DNA of 64,000 nucleotides from Alphaproteobacteria bacterium (GTDB lineage Bacteria > Pseudomonadota > Alphaproteobacteria > SMXS01). The notes beneath the pieces were generated by a model. That model saw only the letters and a program-made list of their open reading frames with translations. It was not told the origin of the DNA and ran no database searches. Numbering within the stretch: the stretch's first letter is position 1; every line of letters starts with the position of its first letter. The stretch covers positions 62,001-126,000 of the forward strand of contig JANQQJ010000005.1 in the NCBI GenBank assembly GCA_028284945.1, in the 5' to 3' direction. The position numbers were made by a program, and so were the translations under genes. This document shows positions 56,401 to 64,000 of the stretch, one piece after another.

Positions 56401-56510
56401 TGGTCGTTGCAACAGTGCTGACGCTGGGCTTCGTACCCGCGCTTTACACGTTGGTGTTCAAGATCGAGACACAGGAAGCCCACGACGCCGTGCAGCACGC
56501 GCCCGCTTAG
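53430..56510 (+). CDS. RND efflux transporter, inner-membrane permease
   Basis: Proton-driven pump of 1026 residues with the AcrB-like plan: TM1, large periplasmic loop, TM2-6, second large loop, TM7-12. Family motifs are LGLLVDNGIVVAEDI in TM4, the IPLLTSSLTTIFAFLPM stretch and FFSLAGIVINNGIVLLDR near TM10. AcrB has an Asp-Asp pair in TM4; here the second position is Asn (VDN), as in one branch of the family. It forms a two-gene unit with the adaptor and probably shares a transcript with the Rieske oxygenase gene. The exported substrate is unknown. Confidence 0.93.
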   Translation: MNITRLALDNSRITLIGIAIIAILGAVTFASYPSAEDPTITIRNATVTASYPGMSPERVEELITKPMEAAMREIAAVDDIKSTSKTGSSRVELVIRDSVSDLDPVFQDIRNKADDLRAQLPEGTQGPTVYDEEGLTAVATIALWADGFSMAEMRDVARDARDRLYTLDGVRKIDIKGVQEERIYLEMEPGKLTQLGVPLQDVFGALAQQNIIEPGGQIVAGGRAILLEPTGNLESLEDIKSVVFKVPDTDRVLRLDEVVTIRRDVVDPPVEPAFFNNRPAVILAVSTVEGTNNVAFGDALTAMLDDIEQGLPIGYVLEYATFQPELIEAAVQGAISNVYQTLAIVLVVVMLFLGLRTGLIVGSFVPLTMLLGIIVMSILGVELQRMSIAATIIALGLLVDNGIVVAEDIRVRLSRGVDRRQAAIEAGESLAIPLLTSSLTTIFAFLPMLLTEGGAGEYVRSLAQVVAILLLGSWFLSMTVTPVMCVWFMKVPEGETRTEKPAYDSAMYAIYRNILELFLRFRVMAIGVLIVLLVLSTQLMGLLKVEFFPLGDRNQFLVYLDMEAGTDLRETERTLRQFTAWLSDKEENPEISSNIAYVGYGGPRFFLALSPVDPDPHRAFVVVNTKSFDDVDPVIKRVNAFLDSSLPAARADAKKMWFGATEPGVVQIRLIGQDSNILADKADQIMQAMHAVPGTLGIKQDWENKILKLIIDVDQTRARRAGMTSSDVANSLQAVYAGMELSDYREGDKQIPIVIRGDDSLRFALSGLQRIQVYSTMTGESVNLGQVATPRGQWLFGRILREDQERTLTVEARHSTLSASDLFAELQPTVDALDLPTGYRWEVGGELEDQSEANSNLFGLLPLALAGIIVLLVGQFNSFRKGGIVIATIPLILIGGAIGLVIMNAPYGFMVLLGFFSLAGIVINNGIVLLDRIQIETDAGREPLDAVVTACLARLRPILMTTLTTVLGLIPLILFGGALFYGMASVIAFGLVVATVLTLGFVPALYTLVFKIETQEAHDAVQHAPA

Positions 56511-56522
56511 TCTTGGTCTTAC

Positions 56523-57419
56523 CTACTCTCCGCTCAACACCTTGAGCGATGCGTCAGGGTCTTTGGTGAAAGAGGCAAGATGCACACGGTAGAGCGCGGC
56601 CAATCGGCCGGTAATCAGGCCCGGCATTCCGTTACCGACCGTCTGCCCATCAATCTCAACCACGGGGACCGGCCCACCGGAGGTACTGGTCAAAAAGGCT
56701 TCCTTAGCCGCCCTGGCTTCATCGACGGTAAAGGCGCGTTCCTCGACTATCAGACCGTCCGTCCTGGCCAGTTCCTCGGCAATAGCCCTTGTGATGCCGG
56801 GCAAAATTGCGCGCGACAGGGGCCGTGTGACCAGAGTTTCACCATCCGTCACGATCCAGGCCGTGGTCGAACTGCCCTCTGTGACAAACCCATCTTCATC
56901 AACCATCCAGGCTTCAAAAGCGCCTTCGTCGCGGGCGGTCTGCTTGGCCAGCACATTGGGCAGCAATGACGTCGACTTGATGTCAGGCCGGGCCCAGCGT
57001 TCATCCGGCATGGTGGCAACTGCGACACCGTCGCGCATTTTTTGCGCCAGGGCAGCATAGCTATAGGGCCTACAGGTCATCACGACACTGGCGTGCACCT
57101 TGTCTGGAAAGGCATGGTCGCGCTTGGCGACCCCGCGGCCGATCTGCAGATAGAGCAATCCCCATTTGATCCGGTTACGCGCAATCGTCTGCCGCATGGC
57201 GACGCCCAGAGCCGTCGCCCCCGGCGCATTATCGATCCGCACTTGGCGCAGTGAATAGGCCAGCCTGTCCATATGCGCATCGAAATCGGCAAGCTGACCA
57301 TCGACAACCGCAATCACTTCATAGACCGCATCGGCAAACTGCATGCCTCGTTCCTCGATATGGACCCCGGCGTCAGCCAGCGGCAAATAGCGTCCGTTTA
57401 CATAGGCAATCCGGGACAT
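56523..57419 (-). CDS. D-amino acid aminotransferase (PLP fold type IV)
   Basis: PLP-dependent transaminase of 298 residues resembling D-alanine aminotransferase. The N-terminus (YVNGRYLPLADAGVHIEERGMQFADAVYEV) is typical, the PLP lysine is in DIKSTSLLPNVLAKQ (about 150), and the phosphate-binding loop is near EGSSTTAWIV and GITRAI. It makes or consumes D-amino acids, for example D-Ala/D-Glu for the wall; a branched-chain-type activity is possible too. The start is ATG at 57419, one base after the nadB stop; the upstream extension of the frame lies over nadB. Third gene of the ABC - nadB - transaminase operon. Confidence 0.88.
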   Translation of the reverse strand: MSRIAYVNGRYLPLADAGVHIEERGMQFADAVYEVIAVVDGQLADFDAHMDRLAYSLRQVRIDNAPGATALGVAMRQTIARNRIKWGLLYLQIGRGVAKRDHAFPDKVHASVVMTCRPYSYAALAQKMRDGVAVATMPDERWARPDIKSTSLLPNVLAKQTARDEGAFEAWMVDEDGFVTEGSSTTAWIVTDGETLVTRPLSRAILPGITRAIAEELARTDGLIVEERAFTVDEARAAKEAFLTSTSGGPVPVVEIDGQTVGNGMPGLITGRLAALYRVHLASFTKDPDASLKVLSGE

Positions 57420-57420
57420 C

Positions 57421-59001
57421 TTATTCCGGGACCAATACGGTGTTTTTGGCCTCAGCCGCCATGTCTGGATAATCCAGCGTATAGTGCAGTCCGCGGCTTT
57501 CCTTGCGCTCCAGTGCCGACCGGACAATCAGGTCAGACACGGTCACCAGATTCCGCAATTCCAGCAGGTCGGGCGTGACACGGAAATTACCATAATATTC
57601 CTGAATCTCGTCCTGCAGCAGGTCGACCCGATGCTGCGCCCGGGCAAGGCGCTTGTCGGTCCGGACAATACCGACATAATTCCACATGGTGCGGCGCAAT
57701 TCGTCCCAGTTATGGGACACGACAACTTCTTCATCGGAATCGGTGACTTTGGATTCATCCCAATCCCGCAATGCTGGTGGCGGTGGCAAGTCATCAAGCT
57801 TCGTCAGAATGTCCTCCGCCGCGCTGGTCGCAAACACGATACATTCCAATAGCGAGTTGGACGCCATCCGGTTGGCCCCGTGCAGACCCGTCGCCGAGGA
57901 TTCCCCGATACAATACAAGCTCTCAACATCGGTATGCCCTGACTTATCGGTCACAACACCGCCGCAGGTGTAGTGGGCCGCAGGCACCACGGGGATAGCC
58001 TCTTCGGTAATGTCGATTCCATACTTCTTGCAGCGTTTGCGGATATTGGGGAAATGCTTCTTGATGAACTTGTCTTTCTTGTGGCTGATATCGAGAAAGA
58101 CGCAATCCACACCCAGCCGCTTTATTTCATAGTCGATGGCACGCGCGACCACATCACGCGGGGCTAGTTCACCGCGCTCATCAAACCGCTGCATAAACCG
58201 TTCGCCATCGGGCAACAGAAGTTGACCACCCTCGCCGCGCACGGCTTCGGTAATCAGATATGTGCGGGCCTCGGGATGGTAGAGGCATGTCGGGTGGAAT
58301 TGATTGAATTCCAGATCGGCAACCCGGCACCCGGCGCGCCAGGCCATGGCGATCCCATCACCGGTCGATCCGTCGGGGTTGGAAGAATAGAGATAAACAC
58401 GGCTCGCGCCGCCGGTCGCCAGAACAGTGGCCTTTGCGGCGAAGACTTCGACCTTGGCTGCGTTGATGTCATAGATGTAAGCGCCCAGGCAGGGGCCTTC
58501 GCCGGAATTGTCGGCGCCGCGGATCAGATCGACCGCCATATGGCTTTCTAGCACCGTGATGTTCGGATGCGCCCGCACCTGTTCATCCAATGTGCGCTTG
58601 AGCGCCTTACCGGTTGCATCCTTAGCGTGGATCACCCGGCGGTGACTGTGCCCGCCCTCGCGCGTCAAATGGTAGGGGCCATCCTTCTTCGTATCGAATG
58701 GCATGCCCTGATCGATCAGCCACTGAATGGCTTCCGGCCCTTTTTCAACCGTGTACCGCACGACATCCGGATCACACAGCCCGTCGCCGGCAATCAGCGT
58801 ATCCTCGACATGGGAATCAAAAGAGTCCGTGGCGCTGAGTACCGCAGCGATACCACCTTGCGCCCAGGCCGTACTGCCCGAATCGATAGTGGCTTTGGAA
58901 ATGACCCCGACCGTGGCCTTCTCCGCCACCCGCAGAGCCAGGGTCAGACCGGCAGCGCCACTGCCGATGATCAGCACATCAAATACGCGATCGTTGGCCA
59001 T
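57421..59001 (-). CDS. nadB: L-aspartate oxidase
   Basis: Flavoprotein of 526 residues that oxidises L-aspartate to iminoaspartate, the first step of de novo NAD synthesis. FAD binding at [18 protein letters not shown], the substrate and catalytic motifs in [26 protein letters not shown] and TEAVRGEGG, and the C-terminal helical domain with [21 protein letters not shown] are all present. nadA and nadC are not in this window. It starts two bases after the ABC ATPase stop and ends one base before the D-amino-acid transaminase start, so all three are co-transcribed. Confidence 0.95.
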   Translation of the reverse strand: MANDRVFDVLIIGSGAAGLTLALRVAEKATVGVISKATIDSGSTAWAQGGIAAVLSATDSFDSHVEDTLIAGDGLCDPDVVRYTVEKGPEAIQWLIDQGMPFDTKKDGPYHLTREGGHSHRRVIHAKDATGKALKRTLDEQVRAHPNITVLESHMAVDLIRGADNSGEGPCLGAYIYDINAAKVEVFAAKATVLATGGASRVYLYSSNPDGSTGDGIAMAWRAGCRVADLEFNQFHPTCLYHPEARTYLITEAVRGEGGQLLLPDGERFMQRFDERGELAPRDVVARAIDYEIKRLGVDCVFLDISHKKDKFIKKHFPNIRKRCKKYGIDITEEAIPVVPAAHYTCGGVVTDKSGHTDVESLYCIGESSATGLHGANRMASNSLLECIVFATSAAEDILTKLDDLPPPPALRDWDESKVTDSDEEVVVSHNWDELRRTMWNYVGIVRTDKRLARAQHRVDLLQDEIQEYYGNFRVTPDLLELRNLVTVSDLIVRSALERKESRGLHYTLDYPDMAAEAKNTVLVPE

Positions 59002-59003
59002 GC

Positions 59004-59963
59004 CTAATTCTTCGACGTCAGCTGCATAAAGATGTCTTCCAGATCGGCTTCGCGTGTCGACAGGTCGAGAACAGTAAACCCGGCATCGTGCACAGCGGTA
59101 AGAACCTCGTCAAAGCTGTGGGCCGACGCAGAATATCGAATGGTCATCCCCGTCTCGCCGTGCAATTCCACGGGCAACCCTGCAATCTTTCGCGGCGTGT
59201 CACCGACCGGCTTATCGACCTGCAATACAAGTTCCTTCTCATCGATCCGGTTGAGCAGCTTCGGGGTCGACTCATTGGCTACCACTTCGCCTTGATGAAT
59301 GATCGCAATGTGATCACAGAGAGCCTCGGCCTCTTCAAGATAGTGTGTCGTCAAAACGACGGTCACGCCACTTTCATTCAGTTTGCGCACATAGTCCCAA
59401 AGCTGCTGCCGCAAATCGATATCAACCCCGGCGGTCGGTTCGTCGAGGATGATGACCGGCGGGCTGTGGACCATGGCCTTGGCGACCAGCAGACGCCGCT
59501 TCATGCCGCCAGATAATGTCCGCGAATAGGCGTCTGCTTTATCAGCCAATGCCATGGCTTCGAGAATCTCGACCGTCCGGCGTTCGCGCTTTGGCACACC
59601 ATAAAGACCGGCTTGAAGTTCCATCGCCTCGCGCGCGGTAAAAAACGCATCGATATTGAGCTCCTGCGGCACCACGCCGATGCTGGCGCGCGCATTGCGC
59701 GGATTGCTGTCAATGTCGAAACCCCAGACACAGGCCGTGCCCGCTGTCTTGTTCACTAATCCGGCCAGGATGTTGATAAAGGTCGACTTGCCCGCGCCGT
59801 TGGGACCCAGCAGCCCGAAAAACGACCCCCTGGGAATCGCAAGATCGATCCCTTTCAGCGCCTCATGCGGCGGCAAGCCCCGCCCGCCATGATAGATTTT
59901 GCGCAGCCCGCGCACTTCGATCGCGAAGTCAGGATTGATGGTCTCTCGGTCTTGATCCGGCAT
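59004..59963 (-). CDS. ABC transporter ATP-binding protein (DrrA/YadG-like)
   Basis: ATPase of 319 residues of the ABC-2 exporter class. Walker [11 protein letters not shown]-loop [13 protein letters not shown], signature [15 protein letters not shown], Walker [13 protein letters not shown], switch His in LTTHYLEEA; a C-terminal domain of about 90 residues follows. The preferred start is ATG at 59963 (MPDQDRET); an in-frame TTG at 59996 could lengthen it by 11 residues. No permease gene is nearby, so the membrane partner must be encoded elsewhere. It heads an operon with nadB and a transaminase. Confidence 0.88.
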   Translation of the reverse strand: MPDQDRETINPDFAIEVRGLRKIYHGGRGLPPHEALKGIDLAIPRGSFFGLLGPNGAGKSTFINILAGLVNKTAGTACVWGFDIDSNPRNARASIGVVPQELNIDAFFTAREAMELQAGLYGVPKRERRTVEILEAMALADKADAYSRTLSGGMKRRLLVAKAMVHSPPVIILDEPTAGVDIDLRQQLWDYVRKLNESGVTVVLTTHYLEEAEALCDHIAIIHQGEVVANESTPKLLNRIDEKELVLQVDKPVGDTPRKIAGLPVELHGETGMTIRYSASAHSFDEVLTAVHDAGFTVLDLSTREADLEDIFMQLTSKN

Positions 59964-60084
59964 AGGCGCCACAAACTGTTGATCGACGGACCGCAATCCG
60001 TATCATCCGCGCGCACAAACCACAACGACCGCGCCCGTGCGCCGCTGCTCACGAGGTGTGCTTAGTCTGGGACCCGAATCCGCC

Positions 60085-60255
60085 ATGCTCACCGAACCGC
60101 CTGAAACCATCGAGACTGACCAGATCGAGCTCTCCTGCGATGGCGGTGAGGGCGCGCTGGGCCATCCGCGTGTATTTCTCCACATGGATGAAAATGGCCA
60201 GGTGGAATGCCCCTATTGCGGCCGTCTGTTCATCTTGCGGCAAAAGGAAAACTAA
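60085..60255 (+). CDS. Zinc-finger domain protein (zf-CHCC, NDUFS6-like)
   Basis: A 56-residue protein with the CHCC zinc-ligand set: Cys in LSCDGG, His in LGHPRVFLHM, and the pair in VECPYCGRLF. The same domain occurs in the mitochondrial complex I accessory subunit NDUFS6, and small stand-alone versions are typical of alphaproteobacteria. The start is ATG at 60085; an upstream in-frame GTG-type extension (60037) lacks similarity. It is divergent from the ABC ATPase gene and sits directly before a palindromic repeat element. Confidence 0.85.
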   Translation: MLTEPPETIETDQIELSCDGGEGALGHPRVFLHMDENGQVECPYCGRLFILRQKEN

Positions 60256-60263
60256 CTGGATTC

Positions 60264-60384
60264 GTTCATCCTTCGAGACGGGGCCGTTGGCCCCTCCTCA
60301 GGACGAACGGCATGAAAAAACGACACCCAATCCGTTCGTGCTGAGGAGCGCTGAGCACAGCGAAGCGTGTCTCGAAGCATGAAC
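60264..60384. repeat. Long palindromic repeat, copy 1 (downstream of GIY-YIG gene)
   Basis: 121 bp bounded by GTTCATCCTTCGAGAC and GTCTCGAAGCATGAAC (one mismatch). Nested inside are CTCCTCAGGACGAACGG and CCGTTCGTGCTGAGGAG (one mismatch), a side hairpin GGGGCC-GTT-GGCCCC on the left, and CGCT-GAGCAC-AGCG on the right. The whole folds as a cross-shaped structure. Its left part, from TTCATCCTTCGAGAC to the ATCCGTTC centre, recurs almost identically at 60701, with only three base changes in the first 75 or so. Confidence 0.9.
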
Positions 60385-60396
60385 GGCTACGGCCTC

Positions 60397-60696
60397 TTAG
60401 TAAATGCTATGCCGTTTCGCGAGCCGCGAAACCTCAGCCCAATCCCCGTCAATCAGAGCCAGCTTCTTTTTCCTGCTCCAGCCTTTGATCTGCCGCTCTG
60501 CAGCCAAAGCTTCGAGCCGGGTTGGAAACTCCTCAGCAAAAACCAGTTCAACAGGTCGCTTGTCCTTAGTGTATCCCGGAATCAGGCCAGATTGATGTTC
60601 GCCAACCCGGCGCTCAAGGTCATCTGTGTGGCCCGTGTAAAACGAGCCGTCACGGCATTTCAGCATATAGACCCAGAACGACATCAGATTGATCAT
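60397..60696 (-). CDS. GIY-YIG domain nuclease, small stand-alone form
   Basis: A 99-residue GIY-YIG protein of the YhbQ/UvrC-N-like type. The GIY-YIG motif reads WVYMLKCRDGSFYTGHTDDLERRVGEH (catalytic Tyr/Arg in YTG and ERRVGEH), and the metal-binding Glu is in AEEFPTRLEALAAERQIKGW. The chosen ATG at 60696 has AAGGA 8 nt upstream; this ribosome binding site is part of the repeat that follows at 60701. An ATG at 60684 is the alternative. Two copies of the same long palindrome lie 12 bp after its stop and 4 bp before its start, so the gene and repeats form a cassette of about 545 bp. The cellular role is unknown. Confidence 0.88.
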   Translation of the reverse strand: MINLMSFWVYMLKCRDGSFYTGHTDDLERRVGEHQSGLIPGYTKDKRPVELVFAEEFPTRLEALAAERQIKGWSRKKKLALIDGDWAEVSRLAKRHSIY

Positions 60697-60700
60697 ACCA

Positions 60701-60808
60701 TTCATCCTTCGAGACGGGGCCGTTGGCCCCTCCTCAGGACGAACGGTATGAAAAAACGTCACCCAATCCGTTCATGCTGAAGCGCGAAGCGCGTCTCCAA
60801 GTAAGAAC
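60701..60808. repeat. Long palindromic repeat, copy 2 (upstream of GIY-YIG gene)
   Basis: The first about 75 bp repeat copy 1 almost exactly (direct orientation): TTCATCCTTCGAGAC, GGGGCCGTTGGCCCC, CTCCTCAGGACGAACGG, central ATGAAAAAACG. The right arm is shorter and degenerate (GCGCGAAGCGC hairpin, then GTCTCCAAGTAAGAAC in place of GTCTCGAAGCATGAAC). Read on the minus strand, its end supplies the GAAGGA ribosome binding site of the GIY-YIG gene. Confidence 0.88.
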
Positions 60809-60859
60809 CGCGCATATTCCAGACTAGCCATCTGCAACACCTGTGGCATGATGCGCCGC

Positions 60860-63634
60860 ATGAGTGAACGGGATCATATCTTTCTGGTCGATGGCTCCGG
60901 ATACATCTTCCGGGCCTATCACGCACTACCGCCCTTAACACGCGCCGACGGTACGCCTGTTGGGGCGGTCTATGGCTTCTGCAATATGCTTTACAAGCTG
61001 TTGGCCGATGCCAGCGACTTCGAAAAGCCGACTCATCTGGCCGTTATATTCGATGCGGGACGGTTCACCTTCCGCAACGACATCTACCCGGACTACAAAG
61101 CCAATCGCGATGATCCGCCGGAAGATCTGGTGCCGCAATTTTCGGTCATTCGCGATGCCGTACGGGCGTTTAACGTTCCGGCCATCGAACTGGAAGGCTT
61201 TGAGGCCGATGACGTTATCGCGACCTATGCCCAACAGGCCAAGGCCCGTGGCGCGACCGTCACCATCGTGTCTTCCGACAAGGACCTGATGCAGCTGGTC
61301 AATGACGATGTCACCATGCTCGACACGATGAAAAACCGCCGGCTGGGTATCCCCGAAGTGCACGAAAAATTCGGTGTTGGCCCGGAAAAAGTGGTCGATG
61401 TGCAGGCGCTGGCTGGCGACTCGGTTGACAATGTGCCCGGCGTACCGGGCATTGGCGTAAAAACAGCCGCCACATTAATCAACGAGTATGGTGATCTGGA
61501 TACGCTGCTCGATAGCGCCGAAGAAATCAAACAACCGAAGCGGCGCCAGAACCTGATCGAGTTTGCCGAGCAGGCACGCATCAGCCGCGACCTGGTCAGG
61601 CTGCGCGACGATGTCCCGATGCCCGAGACGCTGGACGAACTTGAGGTGCAGGAGCTGGATGTCGAGAAGCTGTTGGCCTTTGTCCAGGAAAATGGTTTCC
61701 GCGGCCTGCACACCAAGCTGACAGCCATTCACGGTGGTGGCGAGACAGCTGAGGCTGCCCCTGCCGCTGAGGCGCCGGCCATCAGCGACACGGAATATGA
61801 GACCGTCACAACAATGGCAGCTCTCGAAGACTGGATTGCCAGTGCCCACGCGCTTGGGTCAATCACCATCGATACAGAAACCACCTCGCTGGACGCGATG
61901 CAGGCGGAGCTTGTGGGGATTGCGCTGGCGCTCGAGCCAGGCAACGCCTGCTATATCCCCTTGGCGCATACCGGCTCCGGCGGTGACGGCGCATTGGACC
62001 TTGAAGGCGATGTTCCCGAGCAGCTGGACCGGGACGAAGTGATCGCCGCGCTGAAACCGATGCTGGAGGACCCCGGTGTCCTTAAAATCGGTCAAAACCT
62101 GAAATACGATCTGCTGATCCTGCGGCGCAATGGCATCGAGATGGCGCCTATCGACGACACCATGCTGCTGTCCTATGCCCTGGAAGGCGGCATGCACGGC
62201 CACGGCATGGACGAGCTTTCCGATATTCACCTGGGCCACAAACCGATCCCGTTCAAAGAAGTGGCCGGCAGCGGCAAGAGCGCGATTACCTTCGACCGGG
62301 TGCCCGTCGACAAGGCAACCCAATATGCAGCAGAGGATGCAGATGTTACGGCCCGCCTACATGCCATCCTGAAGCCGCAACTGGTCACAGGCCAGGTCGC
62401 CACGGTCTATGAAACGCTGGAGCGGCCGCTGGCCCAGGTGCTTGTCGATATGGAGGCCAACGGCATCAAGGTGGACCGCGACAGGCTGTCGATGCTGTCG
62501 AGCGACTTTTCACAAAGCATGGCCCGGCTGGAAGCCGAGATCTACGAGCTTGCCGGGCATTCGTTCAATATCGGTTCCCCGAAACAGCTGGGCGAGGTGC
62601 TGTTCGACGAAATGGGAATCGAAAGCACCCGAAAGGGCAAATCCGGCGCGCGCTCAACCAGTGCCGAGATTCTCGAAGACCTCGCCGCACAAGGCCACGA
62701 CCTGCCCGCCCGTGTGCTCGAATGGCGTCAGGTGTCAAAACTGAAAAGCACTTACACCGATACGCTGCCGCAGAGCATCAACCCGGAAACGGGCCGGGTC
62801 CATACGTCCTTTGCCATGGCCGCGACGCCTACAGGCCGGCTGGCCTCAACCGACCCCAATCTGCAGAACATTCCGATCCGCACCGCCGAGGGCCGCAAGA
62901 TCCGGCAGGCCTTCGTCCCCGAAGAGGGCAACGTACTGATGTCGGCGGATTACAGCCAGATCGAGCTGCGGGTATTGGCGCATATGGCTGATATCGATGC
63001 GCTGAAACAGGCATTCGCCGACGGCATGGATATTCATGCCATGACCGCCTCAGAGGTCTTCGGCATTCCAATTGACGGGATGGCGCCGGAGGATCGCCGC
63101 AAGGCCAAGGCGATCAATTTCGGGATCATTTATGGCATTTCGGCCTTCGGTCTGGCGCGCAATCTGGGCATTGAGCGCAAAGACGCCAAGGATTATATCG
63201 ACCGCTACTTCGAGCGCTTCCCGGGCATCCGCACCTATATGAACGACACCATCGCGTCAGCCCATGAGCAGGGCTATGTGGAGACCCTGTTCGGGCGCAA
63301 GATCCATATCCGCTCCATCCAGGACAAGAACCCAGCCAAGCGCGGCTTTGGTGAACGTGCCGCGATCAATGCGCCGATCCAAGGGTCGGCAGCCGACATT
63401 GTCCGCCGCGCCATGATTCGCATGCCTGCGGCGCTGGGGAAGGAAAAGTTGAGCGCGCGGATGCTGCTGCAAGTGCATGACGAACTGGTGTTCGAGGTGC
63501 CGGAGGCCGAGGTTGAAGCGACCTCCGATCTGGTGACCAAGGTTATGGAGGGCGCTGCCCTGCCCGCCGTCTCCTTCGACATACCACTTACGGTCGGCAT
63601 CGGAACCGGCACCAACTGGGATGAAGCGCACTAG
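60860..63634 (+). CDS. polA: DNA polymerase I
   Basis: About 924 residues with three intact domains: 5'-3' exonuclease (about 1-290: HIFLVDGSGYIFRAYHALPP, EADDVIATYA, SSDKDLMQLV, GDSVDNVPGVPGIG), DEDD 3'-5' proofreading exonuclease (TIDTETTSLDAMQ, KIGQNLKYDLLIL, YAAEDADVTARLH), and family A polymerase (YSQIELRVLAHMA, KAINFGIIYGISAFGLA, LLQVHDELVFEVP). All metal-binding residues of the proofreading site appear to be kept. Three in-frame ATG codons (60848, 60851, 60860) are possible starts; MSERDHIF at 60860 matches the usual family N-terminus best. Confidence 0.96.
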   Translation: MSERDHIFLVDGSGYIFRAYHALPPLTRADGTPVGAVYGFCNMLYKLLADASDFEKPTHLAVIFDAGRFTFRNDIYPDYKANRDDPPEDLVPQFSVIRDAVRAFNVPAIELEGFEADDVIATYAQQAKARGATVTIVSSDKDLMQLVNDDVTMLDTMKNRRLGIPEVHEKFGVGPEKVVDVQALAGDSVDNVPGVPGIGVKTAATLINEYGDLDTLLDSAEEIKQPKRRQNLIEFAEQARISRDLVRLRDDVPMPETLDELEVQELDVEKLLAFVQENGFRGLHTKLTAIHGGGETAEAAPAAEAPAISDTEYETVTTMAALEDWIASAHALGSITIDTETTSLDAMQAELVGIALALEPGNACYIPLAHTGSGGDGALDLEGDVPEQLDRDEVIAALKPMLEDPGVLKIGQNLKYDLLILRRNGIEMAPIDDTMLLSYALEGGMHGHGMDELSDIHLGHKPIPFKEVAGSGKSAITFDRVPVDKATQYAAEDADVTARLHAILKPQLVTGQVATVYETLERPLAQVLVDMEANGIKVDRDRLSMLSSDFSQSMARLEAEIYELAGHSFNIGSPKQLGEVLFDEMGIESTRKGKSGARSTSAEILEDLAAQGHDLPARVLEWRQVSKLKSTYTDTLPQSINPETGRVHTSFAMAATPTGRLASTDPNLQNIPIRTAEGRKIRQAFVPEEGNVLMSADYSQIELRVLAHMADIDALKQAFADGMDIHAMTASEVFGIPIDGMAPEDRRKAKAINFGIIYGISAFGLARNLGIERKDAKDYIDRYFERFPGIRTYMNDTIASAHEQGYVETLFGRKIHIRSIQDKNPAKRGFGERAAINAPIQGSAADIVRRAMIRMPAALGKEKLSARMLLQVHDELVFEVPEAEVEATSDLVTKVMEGAALPAVSFDIPLTVGIGTGTNWDEAH

Positions 63635-63670
63635 GCGCATTAAGCACAGATCAAATTTGGGGGCATTCAC

Positions 63671-64000
63671 ATGACCGGATTGAGCGGCCGGGTTGACGGC
63701 AAAATCGCGTTGGTGACCGGTGCCGCGGGCGGGCTTGGAGCAGCCATTGCACAGCGCCTGGCCGATGAGGGCGCCAAGGTGGCCCTGACCGACCTGGACT
63801 TTGACGCGGCGGCGGAAGTCGCGCGCCAGATCGGGCAATCCGCAATTGCCTTTGAACATGACGTCACCGACGAGAAACGCTGGCAGGACGTGCTAACCGC
63901 GACCGCCGAACATTTCGGCGGTCTGCATATTCTCGTCAACAATGCCGGGATCGGCGCCACGGGGACCGTGGAACAGACTGATTTCGACGAGTGGAAAAGA
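63671..64000 (+). CDS. Short-chain dehydrogenase/reductase (3' end outside window)
   Basis: SDR family oxidoreductase; 110 codons are visible and the rest is beyond base 64000. The NAD(P)-binding motif TGAAGGLG (TGxxxGxG) is near residue 17, Asp in LTDLD suggests NAD(H) preference, and LVNNAGIGATG is the NNAG motif. The active-site YxxxK lies beyond the edge. Substrate unknown. It begins 36 bp after polA on the same strand. Confidence 0.88.
   Translation, partial: MTGLSGRVDGKIALVTGAAGGLGAAIAQRLADEGAKVALTDLDFDAAAEVARQIGQSAIAFEHDVTDEKRWQDVLTATAEHFGGLHILVNNAGIGATGTVEQTDFDEWKR

Noticed and set aside
60264-60384. tRNA-like or ncRNA gene, because of the cloverleaf-like fold
   Set aside because: It lacks a T-loop consensus, an anticodon arm of normal size and a CCA end, and it recurs as a partly decayed repeat.
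63257-63859. Minus-strand open frame of 200 codons across polA and the SDR gene
   Set aside because: It crosses two well-supported genes in antisense and has no recognisable motif.

Overview
The window looks like chromosomal DNA of a free-living, Gram-negative alphaproteobacterium of moderately high G+C. The basis is gene content and order: an rne - amiC - mrcA - prfB block, a bactofilin/M23 peptidase pair, glnE beside bcp, a ferritin-like DUF455 gene, a zf-CHCC mini-protein, and AspRS with the RDHG signature of non-discriminating enzymes. I see no tRNA, rRNA, CRISPR array, phage or classical insertion sequence. Many starts are GTG or TTG, and several gene pairs overlap.

1-11.7 kb: envelope and core genes. 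A DsbA-like lipoprotein (cut by the window edge) and an M48/TPR protease, RNase E with a long structured leader, the amidase amiC, PBP1A, release factor 2 with its programmed +1 frameshift, and a bactofilin overlapping an M23 peptidase. 11.7-26.5 kb: a minus-strand operon glnE - bcp (single-cysteine peroxiredoxin) - MmgE/PrpD - DUF455; a large AsmA/YhdP-like protein; a small DUF6491-like exported protein; and divergent pairs tyrS/anmK and rnd/aspS. 26.5-34.3 kb: accessory genes, namely a decayed OsmC copy, an exported protein of unknown family, a hydrolase-OsmC fusion, an AMACR-type CoA enzyme, a DUF4136 lipoprotein, an orphan YejA-like binding protein, a GT2 glycosyltransferase, a candidate 24-residue membrane peptide with its own terminator, and a DUF1971 gene with a small membrane protein.

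34.3-47.1 kb: one giant autotransporter gene (about 3,913 residues) whose passenger is four serial beta-helical modules, each opened by a cysteine pair. It is divergent from a TetR regulator across an AT-rich region with two dyads. 47.2-50.9 kb: a tightly overlapping ferric-iron ABC transporter operon with a possible Fur-like box. 51-56.5 kb: a Rieske oxygenase followed by an RND efflux pair. 56.5-60 kb: an ABC ATPase - nadB - D-amino-acid transaminase operon. 60.0-60.9 kb: zf-CHCC, then a compact GIY-YIG nuclease gene bracketed by two long palindromic repeats, which is the best candidate here for an undescribed mobile or self-propagating element. 60.9-64 kb: polA and the start of an SDR oxidoreductase.

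All calls rest on reading the sequence and recalled family knowledge. No database search was run, so family names are recognition calls and DNA signals such as promoters and operators are candidates.
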